The notes: a model not told the origin generated them from the sequence alone. DNA of 26,040 bases from Myxococcales bacterium (GCA_003153055.1 PMBV01000179.1:1-26040), one strand, 5' to 3'. Positions 1-7,902 are shown, counted from the stretch's first letter. Numbers and translations are program-made.

Positions 1-23
1 ATTGACCGGTTGAGGTTTACTTA

Positions 24-1223
24 ATGTTCTCTCTCATCGTGGCTTCCTTCCTCGCCGCCGCGGATCCCCCGGGCGCGCTTTCGACCTCCGACGCTGGCAC
101 CGACGCACCGGCCGACTTCACCGACGACGTCCGCCTCCTCTGGCAGGTGGTGACCTGCCGGGAGGAAACGCCTCCCCAGGGGCTCGACGCCAAGGCCATC
201 GAGGCGTTCTGCGCAGTGCAGAAGCCGCGCTACCAGAAGTACCGGCAGCAGTGGGCCGTCACGGCCCGGGAGTTCCTCGCCAAGGAGCAACCCACCGAGC
301 TCCCCGCCGAGCTCGTGTACCCCTTTGGCGGAGGCGACCTGATGACCGCGCTGACCGCCTACCCGTCGGCCACCACCGTCACCACCCTGTCGCTCGAGCT
401 GGCGGGAGACCCGCGGCGCCTGGCGGGCCTGAAGGACGCCAAGATGCTCAAGCGGTCGCTCATGGCCATCGCCGACGCGAGCGCGTCGACCCTCATCAGC
501 AACGACTCGCTGTCGAAGAACCTCTCCAAGGTGCAGCAAGGCGAGCTCCCTGGCCAACTGTCGATGCACCTGATGGGGCTGGGCATGTTCGACTTCGAGC
601 CCGTGCAGGTGCGGTACTTCCGCGTCGAGCCCGACGGCAGCCTCCACTACTACTCGAAGGCCGAGGTCCTCGCCCTCGATGGCCAGAAGGCGTCGAGCCT
701 GAAGCGTGAATGGCGCTCCCCCGACTTCTCTCCGGCCTTCGCCAACGTCGAGGTGCAGTTCGTGCCCGTGGGTCAGCCGAACGCCCCGCGGAGAATCCAC
801 CGGCACATCGCCGCCAACCTGTCGAACGAGGGCCTCGTCGCCACCCCGGGCATCATGAAGCACCTCGAGGCCAAGGGCCGGGTCGCGGCGATGACGAAGG
901 CCGCCAGCTACCTGGTGTGGAACGGGAACTTCTCGACGGTGCGCGACTACCTCACCTCGCACGCCGTCTTCATGGTGTCCGACTCCACGGGGCCGCCGCC
1001 GCGCTTCTGGAAGAAGGCCGGGTGCACGATGGAGACGTTCGGCTCGTTCCAGAAATCCTTCCTCGGCACCTGGGAGGGCTACCAGCAGGAGCTGCGAGGC
1101 GAGTTCAGCACCGCCAAGCACCTGCCGATGCGCTTTGGCTACCCAGACGGGAGCCCGGAGAAGCGAAACCACCTCATCATCACCCGCTGCGGGGCCGCCG
1201 CCGACGCGGGAGTGACCCCTTGA
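24..1223 (+). CDS. Secreted or anchored protein of unknown function
   Basis: I do not recognise this 399-residue protein. The first 13 residues are hydrophobic and Ala-rich, without a clear preceding Arg/Lys, so a short signal peptide is possible but not certain. The rest is soluble and has no evident membrane segments. Recognisable stretches are a Gly-rich YPFGGGDLMTAL segment near residue 100 and an aromatic-rich segment near 300-320 (WNGNFS, then VSDSTGPPPRFW). Three Cys occur in the mature part. The start is the ATG at 24, with a GAGG Shine-Dalgarno about 9 bases upstream. Its stop overlaps the TTG start of the next gene, so the two are probably co-translated. Codon use looks like that of its neighbours. 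No function is assigned. Confidence 0.75.
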   Translation: MFSLIVASFLAAADPPGALSTSDAGTDAPADFTDDVRLLWQVVTCREETPPQGLDAKAIEAFCAVQKPRYQKYRQQWAVTAREFLAKEQPTELPAELVYPFGGGDLMTALTAYPSATTVTTLSLELAGDPRRLAGLKDAKMLKRSLMAIADASASTLISNDSLSKNLSKVQQGELPGQLSMHLMGLGMFDFEPVQVRYFRVEPDGSLHYYSKAEVLALDGQKASSLKREWRSPDFSPAFANVEVQFVPVGQPNAPRRIHRHIAANLSNEGLVATPGIMKHLEAKGRVAAMTKAASYLVWNGNFSTVRDYLTSHAVFMVSDSTGPPPRFWKKAGCTMETFGSFQKSFLGTWEGYQQELRGEFSTAKHLPMRFGYPDGSPEKRNHLIITRCGAAADAGVTP

Positions 1224-2290
1224 TTCGCCGGGGGCTCCTCGGCCTCCTCGTCACGGGAGCGGTGCTGGTCGCCGCTGGGCTCTTCTGGCCCGGCGGCATC
1301 GAGCCCAAACCATGGGAGCCGCCAGCCGTGGCGCCCCCCACTCCGGCCACCCAGCTCAACGACCGGCTCAAGGGCGTCGAGCTGTTGGGCCCGACGCTGC
1401 CCGGCCCGGAGACCATCACCTTCGACGCCACGGGGAGACTCCTCACTGGGCTGAGCGATGGCCGAGTGGTGCGCCTGACGCTCGGCAGTGACACCGTCGA
1501 GGTGCTGACCAACACCCACGGCCGGCCGCTGTCGGTCGCCCCGCATCCTCGCGAGGGGCTCATCATCTGCGACGCGAAGCTCGGCTTGCTCGCGCTGCGT
1601 GACACCGGCCAGCTGGTGCCTCTCGCGACCGAGGAGGGCGGCGTGCCCTTCTCGTTGGTCGACGACCTCGCCATCGCCCAGGACGGCGTGGTGTTCTTCA
1701 CCGATGCATCGGCCCGGCGCTCGCTGGAGGCCTTCACCGACGACCTGCTCGAGCATCAGACGACGGGGCGAGTGTTGGCCTACGAGCCCAGCACCCAGAA
1801 GGTGCACCGCATGGCCGAGGGCTTCAACTTCGCCAACGGCATCGCGCTGGGGCCCGACGAGGCCTTCCTCGTGGTGGCGGAGACCGGCGCGTACCGGCTC
1901 TGGAGAGTGTGGCTCAAGGGCCCCAAGGCAGGGCGGAAGGAGCTCTTCACCGACTCGCTCCCCGGCTTTCCCGACAACGTGCGCTACTCACCGAGCCGGC
2001 ACGTCTTCTGGGTGGCCATTGGCTCTCGACGCAAGCCTGAGCTCGACGCGCTCGCGGCCTGGCCCATGGTCCGCAAGCTCGTCTCCAGGCTCCCAGCGGC
2101 GGTGCAGCCTGCTCCAGAGCGACACGCCTACGCCCTCGCGGTGGACGAGGAGGGCCGCCTGGTCGAGTCGCTGCAGTACCAGGCTCAAGACAGCTACTCG
2201 CCGGTGGCGTCGGTGCTGGAGCACGAAGGCTTCCTCTACCTCGGCAGCTTCGCCCACGACGGCATCGCCCGGCTCAAGCTCGGCGACTGA
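1220..2290 (+). CDS. SMP-30/strictosidine-synthase-like beta-propeller, membrane anchored
   Basis: 356 residues. Residues 1-20 (IRRGLLGLLVTGAVLVAAG) form an N-terminal membrane anchor. The rest reads as a six-bladed propeller of the SMP-30/gluconolactonase/strictosidine-synthase superfamily. Supporting segments are GPETITFDATGRLLTG, the metal-site-like FTDAS, GFNFANGIALGPDE, VVAETGAYRLWRVWL and the DNVRYSP blade motif. Relatives include lactonases and the animal APMAP proteins, so a periplasmic lactonase or esterase is possible but the substrate is unknown. I chose the TTG at 1220 because it overlaps the upstream TGA, has GGGAG 8 bases before it, and places the anchor exactly at the N-terminus. 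In-frame sequence further upstream lies inside the previous gene. Confidence 0.82.
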   Translation: MIRRGLLGLLVTGAVLVAAGLFWPGGIEPKPWEPPAVAPPTPATQLNDRLKGVELLGPTLPGPETITFDATGRLLTGLSDGRVVRLTLGSDTVEVLTNTHGRPLSVAPHPREGLIICDAKLGLLALRDTGQLVPLATEEGGVPFSLVDDLAIAQDGVVFFTDASARRSLEAFTDDLLEHQTTGRVLAYEPSTQKVHRMAEGFNFANGIALGPDEAFLVVAETGAYRLWRVWLKGPKAGRKELFTDSLPGFPDNVRYSPSRHVFWVAIGSRRKPELDALAAWPMVRKLVSRLPAAVQPAPERHAYALAVDEEGRLVESLQYQAQDSYSPVASVLEHEGFLYLGSFAHDGIARLKLGD

Positions 2291-2331
2291 GCCTCGACAG
2301 GCGCATTCGCCACGAGTAAGAGTCTTCGAAC

Positions 2332-2401
2332 GCGGTGGAAATGGCTCGCCCGGTGGCACCACCATCGGAGAGGGCGGTTCAAATCCGTCCCCACCGCTCC
2401 A
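2332..2401 (+). other. tRNA-like sequence lacking an anticodon arm
   Basis: A perfect 7-bp acceptor-like stem pairs GCGGTGG (2332-2338) with CCACCGC (2391-2397) and is followed by T and an encoded CCA (2399-2401). A T-arm has a six-pair stem (2372-2377 with 2385-2390, one G-T) and the canonical loop TTCAAAT. A degenerate D-arm can be drawn from TGG/CCA (2342-2344, 2359-2361) around a loop containing CCGGTGG. Only about 11 bases lie between this and the T-arm, so no anticodon arm fits. It could be a decayed tRNA, a tRNA-like RNA domain or a chance fold. It sits between two convergent genes. Confidence 0.3.
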
Positions 2402-2409
2402 TCCTCTCC

Positions 2410-3222
2410 TCAGCCGGCTGACAAGACTCCGTCGACGCCAGCGGGGTTCTCAACGTGGATCCAATGGCCTCCGTCGAGGAGGTGCACTGTGAGTGGACCC
2501 GAGGCAGCGGCGAGCAACGCGGCGCGCGCGCGGTCTTCAGGGCCGTACACCTCTGAGCCCTTGGCGATGACGAGGTCGACCTTCGGGTGGCCGCGAGCCA
2601 CGGCGTGCTCAAGCACCGGCCAGAGGTCGAGGGCGAGGTAGCTGTCGAGGAGCGCGTGAATGCGAGGGAGCTCGAGCCTGAGCTGGTAGCCGTCGCCTTC
2701 CAACCCGAGGCTCATCGCCAGCCAGCCGGCCATCGCCCGGCCCTCACCCTTGGCTTCGACGGCGGCGTTGAAGGCCTCGCGAGTCTTCCACGGGCCTCGA
2801 AGGTCCGCGAGCACGCCGAGCACCCTCACGGTGGCCTCCGAGCCACGGGCGTCTGGTCGAGGGCCAGGAGCCGAGTCGAGCGTCACCACTCGCTGGAGGG
2901 CCGGCACCAGGTCGACCAGCGAGAGGGCCACCTTCCCGCCGAAGGAATGGCCAACCACCATGGTCAATGGCAGCCCGAGGCCGGCCGCCGTCTCCATGAC
3001 ATCGCGAGCGCTGGCGGCCACCGTGTCCGGGCCGTCGACGGCTTGCGATTGACCGTGGGCGCGGAGGTCGACCAGGAGCGCGAGGTATTCGGGCCGGCGC
3101 TCGACGAAGCGACGAGCGTGGCTCCTCAGGTTGACCCCGGTGCCGAGGATGCCGTGCAGAAAGGCGACGACCTTGGTCGGCGAGGCTCCCGCGGAGCTCA
3201 GCGTGTCATGGTGGAGGCGCAC
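2410..3222 (-). CDS. Alpha/beta-hydrolase fold esterase-like protein
   Basis: 270 residues. This is a classic single-domain alpha/beta hydrolase of the YbfF/ABHD11 type. The oxyanion-hole HG lies in FLHGILGTG near residue 20, the nucleophile elbow is GHSFGG near 80, and the catalytic His is in DGGHWIHVENP near the C-terminus. The acid is probably an Asp in the region just before the cap. Substrate is unknown; small esters are typical of the family. The GTG at 3222 is chosen because the upstream PII-like gene ends at 3230, leaving a 7-base gap, which suggests co-transcription. The Shine-Dalgarno is weak, consistent with coupling. It is not a dmpD-type semialdehyde hydrolase by position, being outside the catabolic operons, but that role cannot be strictly excluded from sequence alone. 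Confidence 0.85.
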   Translation of the reverse strand: MRLHHDTLSSAGASPTKVVAFLHGILGTGVNLRSHARRFVERRPEYLALLVDLRAHGQSQAVDGPDTVAASARDVMETAAGLGLPLTMVVGHSFGGKVALSLVDLVPALQRVVTLDSAPGPRPDARGSEATVRVLGVLADLRGPWKTREAFNAAVEAKGEGRAMAGWLAMSLGLEGDGYQLRLELPRIHALLDSYLALDLWPVLEHAVARGHPKVDLVIAKGSEVYGPEDRARAALLAAASGPLTVHLLDGGHWIHVENPAGVDGVLSAG

Positions 3223-3229
3223 GCACTCA

Positions 3230-3580
3230 CTAAACGGCCTTGCCCCCGCGCTCGCCAGTGCGAATGCGCACGACCTCCTCGAGCGGCACGACGAATATCT
3301 TCCCGTCGCCAACGCTGTCGGTGCGCGCGCCCTTGATGATGGCGTCGATGGTCTTCTCGACGTAGTCGTCGTTGACGCAGATGGTGAGGCGTGACTTGGA
3401 CACGCGCCGCAGGTGCACCTCGCGTCCCCGGAAGAGCTCCACCTCTCCTTCCTGGCGACCGTGGCCTTCAACCATGTCCACGGTGAGTCGGTAGAAGTCC
3501 TGCTCGTCGAGCACGGCGCGCAGCGCTTCCTCGACAGGCTCCAAACGCTCTGGGCGAATGATCGCAATGACCATCTTCAT
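3230..3580 (-). CDS. PII-family signalling protein lacking the uridylylation tyrosine
   Basis: 116 residues, close to the 112 of GlnB/GlnK. The N-terminal strand (MKMVIAIIRPERLEPVEEAL), the T-loop start (EGHGRQEGEVELFRG) and the C-terminal signature GDGKIFVVPLEEVVRIRTGE are all PII. These proteins are trimers that bind ATP/ADP and 2-oxoglutarate and control nitrogen metabolism. Here the T-loop Tyr46 and Tyr51 positions of E. coli GlnB align with Phe and Val, so uridylylation at Tyr51 is not possible. The helix after residue 20 carries a two-residue insertion (DEQDFYRL). The ATG at 3580 starts the canonical N-terminus; longer in-frame extensions are not PII-like. The downstream hydrolase is 7 bases away, an unusual partner. 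Confidence 0.9.
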   Translation of the reverse strand: MKMVIAIIRPERLEPVEEALRAVLDEQDFYRLTVDMVEGHGRQEGEVELFRGREVHLRRVSKSRLTICVNDDYVEKTIDAIIKGARTDSVGDGKIFVVPLEEVVRIRTGERGGKAV

Positions 3581-3938
3581 AGACACAAAGCCTAGCAGCG
3601 GACCCGCTTCACGCCGGGAACTTCCGTTCGACCTGTTGACGCCGATGGAGTGCGTCCGTTGGGTGCGTCGACACCTCTCGTCTTCACTCGGGGTCGTTGG
3701 CCGCAATTCTCCGCCGGCGAGCTGTAGTCACCGGGAGCCGAGGTGTTCTTCTCACGATGAGAACGCGAATTGGCGGCCGTCGATGAGGTCGCCGCCCGTG
3801 CTCGCGCGCGGTGCGTCAAACTTGCGCGAGTCGCTTCTTCCGCGCCTGGGAGCCGGAGTAGGTTCGCGGACCATGCGCCCACCGCGAATGTCAGCCCGTC
3901 GTGGTACCACCTCCCCATCGACTCGAAGGAGGCGGCTG
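3581..3938. other. Intergenic region between divergent genes
   Basis: These 358 bases separate the PII gene (minus) from the coiled-coil gene (plus) and should hold both promoters. I see no convincing coding potential. The one clear structure is a 15-base palindrome, TTCTCA-CGA-TGAGAA, at 3749-3763. It could be an operator, but nothing ties it to a regulator. Confidence 0.5.
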
Positions 3939-4364
3939 ATGGCGAGGGTGGCGGGGCGCGACGTGATACTGGGGCTTCTCGATACGATGGGCCAGCTTCG
4001 GAGCTCAGTCGAGCGTCACGAAGGGGACATCGGGCGACTGAACACGCGGATGAATGCGATGGCCGTCCGAATGGACGACATGGCCGTTCGAATGGACGAC
4101 ATGGCGGTCCGAATGGACGACATGGCCTCGCGGATGGCGGCCTTGGCTGCGGAGACCCAGGTCCTCCGGACGTCCATGGTCGCGATGTCCGAGGACATGA
4201 CAGCCTTTGCCGGTGACCTGAAGCACCTCGCCCAGGGCTACTCCGAGACGAATGGCCATCTGGCTCGGCTGACGAAGCTGCTCACGGAGTACGCCGGCTC
4301 GAGCGACGACCGAATGGGGGAGCTCGAGGCGCGGGTCACGAAGCTTGAGAAGAAGAGCGCCTGA
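3939..4364 (+). CDS. Small coiled-coil protein with perfect heptad repeats
   Basis: 141 residues. The ATG at 3939 has an excellent Shine-Dalgarno (AAGGAGG at 3926-3932, 6 bases of spacing). After a short N-terminal segment (ARVAGRDVILGLLDTMGQL) the protein is predicted coiled coil almost throughout. Residues 41-61 are three identical copies of MAVRMDD, followed by a degenerate fourth (MASRMAA). The C-terminus ends in another heptad-like stretch (ELEARVTKLEKKSA). No catalytic motif or membrane segment is visible. It resembles the many small structural or adaptor coiled-coil proteins of myxobacteria, but no function can be stated. It converges on dmpO with a 34-base gap. Confidence 0.85.
   Translation: MARVAGRDVILGLLDTMGQLRSSVERHEGDIGRLNTRMNAMAVRMDDMAVRMDDMAVRMDDMASRMAALAAETQVLRTSMVAMSEDMTAFAGDLKHLAQGYSETNGHLARLTKLLTEYAGSSDDRMGELEARVTKLEKKSA
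4059..4142 (+). repeat. 21-bp tandem repeats encoding MAVRMDD heptads
   Basis: Three consecutive 21-bp units (4059-4079, 4080-4100, 4101-4121) encode the same seven residues and differ only at synonymous positions. A fourth, diverged unit follows (4122-4142). The in-frame, heptad-length unit suggests recent expansion by slippage or unequal recombination within the coiled coil. Confidence 0.9.
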
Positions 4365-4398
4365 CGCGCCTTCGTGCCCGCTGAAGTACGCTCCGACC

Positions 4399-4758
4399 TC
4401 AGATGCCGAGGCCCTTGTACCCGTTGAGCCCCGGCGTCTGGAAGCGCAGGTACTCCTTGTGCACCAGGCCGTTCTCGGCCACCGTCTGGTCGAGCTTCGG
4501 AGCCCAGGGTTTGTCGCCCTTTTCCCAGGTGGCCTTGCGCCAGTCGAGCTTCGACGCCTCCGGGTGGTCCTTGAACACGGGACCCACCATCTGGATGAGG
4601 AAGTCTTCCAGCTTCATCGTCGGCGAGACCATGAAGATCGAAGGCGACGCGTACATGAGGTGCCCCTCCCAGCAGACGTAGAGGAGCTGGTTCCCGTGGA
4701 AGTTCGAGACCACGTCTCGAGGTGCTCCGAGGTATTCTTTGACAGCCTTGACGGACAT
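4399..4758 (-). CDS. dmpO: Phenol hydroxylase component P4 (oxygenase gamma subunit)
   Basis: 119 residues, matching the P4/DmpO/PhO family in length and sequence. Signature stretches are VKEYLGAPRDVVSNFHGNQL, YVCWEGHLMYASPS and the C-terminal TPGLNGYKGLGI. P4 is the small gamma subunit of the (alpha-beta-gamma)2 oxygenase and is cytoplasmic. The ATG at 4758 has AGGAAG about 8 bases upstream. It is the last gene of the hydroxylase operon here. In Pseudomonas dmp and related operons the reductase gene dmpP follows directly, but here the next gene is on the opposite strand. Confidence 0.93.
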   Translation of the reverse strand: MSVKAVKEYLGAPRDVVSNFHGNQLLYVCWEGHLMYASPSIFMVSPTMKLEDFLIQMVGPVFKDHPEASKLDWRKATWEKGDKPWAPKLDQTVAENGLVHKEYLRFQTPGLNGYKGLGI

Positions 4759-4791
4759 GTTGGTCTTCCTTTCTCGAGGTACCGGCTTCGT

Positions 4792-6312
4792 TCAACCGTT
4801 TGAGCTGGCCATGCCCTTCCAGAGCGCGAAGTTCTTCTGGTCCTGCGAGCCCTCGAAGTCCATGTTGTCGACCCCGGGCACGAGATTGACCCACTTCATC
4901 CACCCTTCGACGCTTCCCCCACCACAGGTGCCTTGGAAGAGCTGCGGCATGGGCAGCCACGCCTGGACGTACTTCTCCGCCTCGTTCTCGAAGATGTGTT
5001 GACAGTGGTCTGAACAGAAGTGGTACTTCTCGCCCTTGTAGTCGAGCTCCCGGTGGCACAGCTTGCTCGGGTTCCCTGGCTCGGTGAATATCATCGGGTA
5101 CTGACACACTTGGCAGAGCTGAGCCAACCCGACATTGAGGTGCCGCTTGCCTTGCTCGGCCATGTCAGCCCAGAGTTCCCAGCGAGGGCGATAGTACCTG
5201 TCGAAGGTGTTGGGGTACTTCGCTGAGAGCCAGTCGAGCTCATCGGGGTTGGGAATCCACGTGTGCAACGAGGTGCCGAAGTTCCACTGGTACAGCGCGG
5301 CGAAGAGCTGGTGCGAGATGTGCTCCTTCTCCTCGGTCGCCTGCGCTGCGCAGTCGGGCACCTTGATGCCGTACCGCTCCAGGTCCTTGAACAACGCGCC
5401 GCCGTTCTGCTCGAAGTAGATCTCCCACGCCTCCTTCCAGCTCATGACGCGCTTGGGCAGCATGTAGTCCATCATCATCGCCACCAGCGCCAGCACCCGG
5501 GAGCCACGCCAGGTCCACTTGTCGATCCACTTCTGCACGATGGGCAGGTTCGCCGGGTCTTGCTCGAGCATGAACTTGATGCACTCGAGCCCGAGCGTCA
5601 TGTGTCGTGCCTCATCGGACTGGGCCGAGAACCCGAAGGTCATCGTGCCGAGGTCTCCGTTGAAGGCCGCCCCTGACATGAACGGCACGAACAGGAGGTT
5701 CGTCAGCACGTACTCGAAGGAGAAGCCGATGGCGATCATCCACTCGAAGGGGCCGGCGGTAATGGCGTCGTCGAAGAACGACTTCGGCACCGACATGTAC
5801 CACATACGTGGCATCTGGTGCACGAAGGCGTGCATGCCATTGTAGTACTTATTGTAGTTGCTCGCCGTGTGGATCTGCGTCTGCGCATGACGAATCTCGT
5901 CGAGCGACTGCATCTGGCAGGCGACCCGAGGCCCCACGCCCCGAAATTGGCGGCCGGCGATGGAGAAGCCACGGTGGGCCATGTACTCGAGCAGCGGGAT
6001 GGCTGAGAAGAAGAGCTTGATGGCGCTGAGGTAGCGCGCGTCGGTGACGTTGAGGTGGCCGTGTGATTGGTTGAACGCATCGAGGATGGCGTAGAGCTTG
6101 CGTTCCTTCTCAGCCTGGTACTTCCAGTACGCGTCCATGGTGAGGCGGAACGGGTCCTCCCACTTGTCCCAGTCGTGAATCGTGATGCCCTCGTAGGTAT
6201 CGAAGGGAAACACGTCCTTCATCGGCTGGTAGGTGGTGTCCCAACCCAAGCCGCGGGTGAGGTGGCGATACCGCTCCTTGAGCGACAGCTTCTTCTCGGT
6301 CTTCATGTCCAT
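4792..6312 (-). CDS. dmpN: Phenol hydroxylase large oxygenase subunit P3 (alpha)
   Basis: 506 residues, normal for DmpN/PhN. It is the catalytic alpha subunit of a bacterial multicomponent (soluble di-iron) monooxygenase that converts phenol to catechol. The di-iron ligands are all visible: E109, E139 and H142 (in DEIRH), E200, and E234 and H237 (in DEARH), with spacing like that of toluene/o-xylene monooxygenase. The C-terminal part has the zinc-site cysteines typical of phenol hydroxylases (CQVC, then SDHCQHIF). The start is the ATG at 6312, with GGAG 8 bases upstream and 10 bases after dmpM. The Zn site and presence of dmpK/dmpO favour phenol over toluene or alkene monooxygenase, but the substrate range cannot be read from sequence. 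Confidence 0.97.
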   Translation of the reverse strand: MDMKTEKKLSLKERYRHLTRGLGWDTTYQPMKDVFPFDTYEGITIHDWDKWEDPFRLTMDAYWKYQAEKERKLYAILDAFNQSHGHLNVTDARYLSAIKLFFSAIPLLEYMAHRGFSIAGRQFRGVGPRVACQMQSLDEIRHAQTQIHTASNYNKYYNGMHAFVHQMPRMWYMSVPKSFFDDAITAGPFEWMIAIGFSFEYVLTNLLFVPFMSGAAFNGDLGTMTFGFSAQSDEARHMTLGLECIKFMLEQDPANLPIVQKWIDKWTWRGSRVLALVAMMMDYMLPKRVMSWKEAWEIYFEQNGGALFKDLERYGIKVPDCAAQATEEKEHISHQLFAALYQWNFGTSLHTWIPNPDELDWLSAKYPNTFDRYYRPRWELWADMAEQGKRHLNVGLAQLCQVCQYPMIFTEPGNPSKLCHRELDYKGEKYHFCSDHCQHIFENEAEKYVQAWLPMPQLFQGTCGGGSVEGWMKWVNLVPGVDNMDFEGSQDQKNFALWKGMASSNG

Positions 6313-6322
6313 GACGGTCTCC

Positions 6323-6592
6323 TCAGTTCTTCCAGGCCAGGGTGAGCTGCTCGTCGTCCTCATCGAGGTGCCCGGAGATGGTGATGAGGTGAAGGTGGAT
6401 TTCCTGCAGGTCGAAGCGCCGGCCGAGGCGCTCCTCCACTGAGCGGCGCTTGATGGTGAGGCTGCTCTCGGCGTTGATCTTCACCATGCCGGGGTTCTCC
6501 ACGGTCACGGCGCTGGGGTTGTCGGCCAAGATGGCCTCGACGATGGGGCGGGACTCTTCGGTAGCTTGAAATGCAATGAAGACGGACGACAT
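6323..6592 (-). CDS. dmpM: Phenol hydroxylase regulatory/coupling protein P2
   Basis: 89 residues, the size of the cofactorless effector protein DmpM/MmoB family. Visible family features are the N-terminal SSVFIAFQATEESRPIVEAI and the conserved core VTVENPGMVKINAESSL. The protein binds the oxygenase and tunes di-iron chemistry and electron delivery. The ATG at 6592 has AAGGAG upstream. The gene lies 16 bases after dmpL and 10 before dmpN, in the usual operon order. Confidence 0.95.
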   Translation of the reverse strand: MSSVFIAFQATEESRPIVEAILADNPSAVTVENPGMVKINAESSLTIKRRSVEERLGRRFDLQEIHLHLITISGHLDEDDEQLTLAWKN

Positions 6593-6608
6593 GTGTGTGC
6601 TCCTTGCC

Positions 6609-7592
6609 TCAAACGCCGACCATCGTGAGCCGACCCGCGAGCTTCCTCTGAAGCGCGTCGACGACCGCCGTGGCGCCGGTGCCGAACACCGGTCCGGCCA
6701 GCGCCTCCACGGCCGCCACCGACGGCGCCGAGTGCTTGGAGACCCAACCCGAGACCAGTGCTTTGTTCTCGGCCGACTCCACCACCGCCGCCTTCACCAC
6801 CGCGTCGACCCAGCGAGACGTCTCGAGGTGCCAGTCCTTCATGAACTTCGTCACCAGGCCGAAGAAGGACGAACCAGAGGCGGCGGCGAGCGCGTCGACG
6901 TGGGTGTAGAGGAACTCGTACACGAGCGCGTCGAGCACCAGGTTCTGCGCGACGAACAGCTCGAACCAGTCCTTCAATACGAAGGTGTCCTCCACCAGCT
7001 TGCGCATGGGCTGCCATTGCGCTCCGGCGAGCCACGCGTCCTTCGCAACGGTCAGGGCCTCTTCACCGCCCACGGCCAGCCCGATGCGCGTCACCTGCTG
7101 CGCGATGCCGAGTCGGTCCATCGCCGCGTACATGCAGGCCGCCTCGATGGCCGTGCCGTACCCGTAGGCCGAGATGAAGGTGTTGTTCATGTTTGCCCCC
7201 CACTCGAGATGCCGAATGGGCAGCAGGACCTCGAGCACCAAGCTCCGCGCCGCCTTGGGCAATGCCTCGATGAGACCGCCATCGACCGCGAACTCGAAGG
7301 CCCCGTCGGCCGTGTCTTGCTGCTTGGCCCGAGTGATGGTGTAGGTGCCGTAATAGAATTGGCGCGGGTCCTTGAGCTCGTACCAGTCGCGCATCCGCAG
7401 GGCGGTGCGGCGCTCGTCGAAGACCTCCCGGTCGGGGTCCCACGTTGGACGGTAGTGGAAGAGGTAGGTCTGCTGAAGGTCGTAGGTTCCTTCCTGGTAT
7501 CGCGAGGCTGGCTTGTCTCCAAACCGCGCGGCCAAGTGGTCGAACGTCTGTCTGAGCGGCTTGATGTTAATGGTCTTCAGGTCGATCTGCAT
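6609..7592 (-). CDS. dmpL: Phenol hydroxylase oxygenase subunit P1 (beta)
   Basis: 327 residues, close to the usual length of DmpL (about 330). It is the non-catalytic beta subunit paralogous to the alpha subunit but lacking the di-iron ligands. The N-terminus (MQIDLKTINIKPLRQTFDHL) and the segment RYQEGTYDLQQTYLFHYRPTWD are typical. The ATG at 7592 has a strong AAGGAGGAG Shine-Dalgarno. An in-frame upstream extension to 7703 is not family-like. dmpK ends 46 bases upstream. Confidence 0.95.
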   Translation of the reverse strand: MQIDLKTINIKPLRQTFDHLAARFGDKPASRYQEGTYDLQQTYLFHYRPTWDPDREVFDERRTALRMRDWYELKDPRQFYYGTYTITRAKQQDTADGAFEFAVDGGLIEALPKAARSLVLEVLLPIRHLEWGANMNNTFISAYGYGTAIEAACMYAAMDRLGIAQQVTRIGLAVGGEEALTVAKDAWLAGAQWQPMRKLVEDTFVLKDWFELFVAQNLVLDALVYEFLYTHVDALAAASGSSFFGLVTKFMKDWHLETSRWVDAVVKAAVVESAENKALVSGWVSKHSAPSVAAVEALAGPVFGTGATAVVDALQRKLAGRLTMVGV

Positions 7593-7638
7593 CGTGCTCC
7601 TCCTTGAATGTCCTCGGCTGTCCTGCCCTCGTCTGGTG

Positions 7639-7902
7639 TCACCGGCCCCCGCTCGCCCACAGGGTCGCGTCACGGAGCCGCCAGCCCAGCGCGTCGTCCC
7701 CACCCGCCTGCTGGCTCCCCGAGGGAAGCAGCAGCACCTCGTGGCGCCGGCAGAACTCGGCCAGAGCGGCCTCCGGCAGAATGAGCTCGACGAACAGGTC
7801 GGGGCTCCCCACCGCGAAGTCGAACTCGATGAGCCCCCCGGAGCGACAGCCTGTCACTCGGACGTACTTCTGAGTCGAGTTGGTCTCCACAGCCTGGCTC
7901 AT
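7639..7902 (-). CDS. dmpK: Phenol hydroxylase assembly protein P0
   Basis: 87 residues. This is the small DmpK/PhK protein, needed in Pseudomonas for assembly of the active oxygenase, probably through iron insertion, but not for catalysis. The segments KYVRVTGCRSGGLIEFDFAVGSPDLFVELILP and EFCRRHEV are characteristic. The ATG at 7902 has AAGGAG 6 bases before it. It is the first gene of the operon and lies about 36 bases downstream of the predicted sigma-54 transcription start. Confidence 0.92.
   Translation of the reverse strand: MSQAVETNSTQKYVRVTGCRSGGLIEFDFAVGSPDLFVELILPEAALAEFCRRHEVLLLPSGSQQAGGDDALGWRLRDATLWASGGR

Noticed and set aside
710..1219. Longer start for the propeller protein in the same frame.
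   Set aside because: The upstream part overlaps the first gene for over 500 bases and has Arg/His-rich, out-of-frame-like composition. The TTG at 1220 gives a clean membrane anchor.
2332..2401. Calling the tRNA-like element a selenocysteine or leucine tRNA.
   Set aside because: The TTCAAAT loop fits only as a T-loop. Reading it as an anticodon loop leaves no T-arm downstream.
3749..3763. TTCTCA-CGA-TGAGAA palindrome as a named operator.
   Set aside because: The palindrome is real but short, single copy and without a linked regulator, so no function is assigned beyond the intergenic note.
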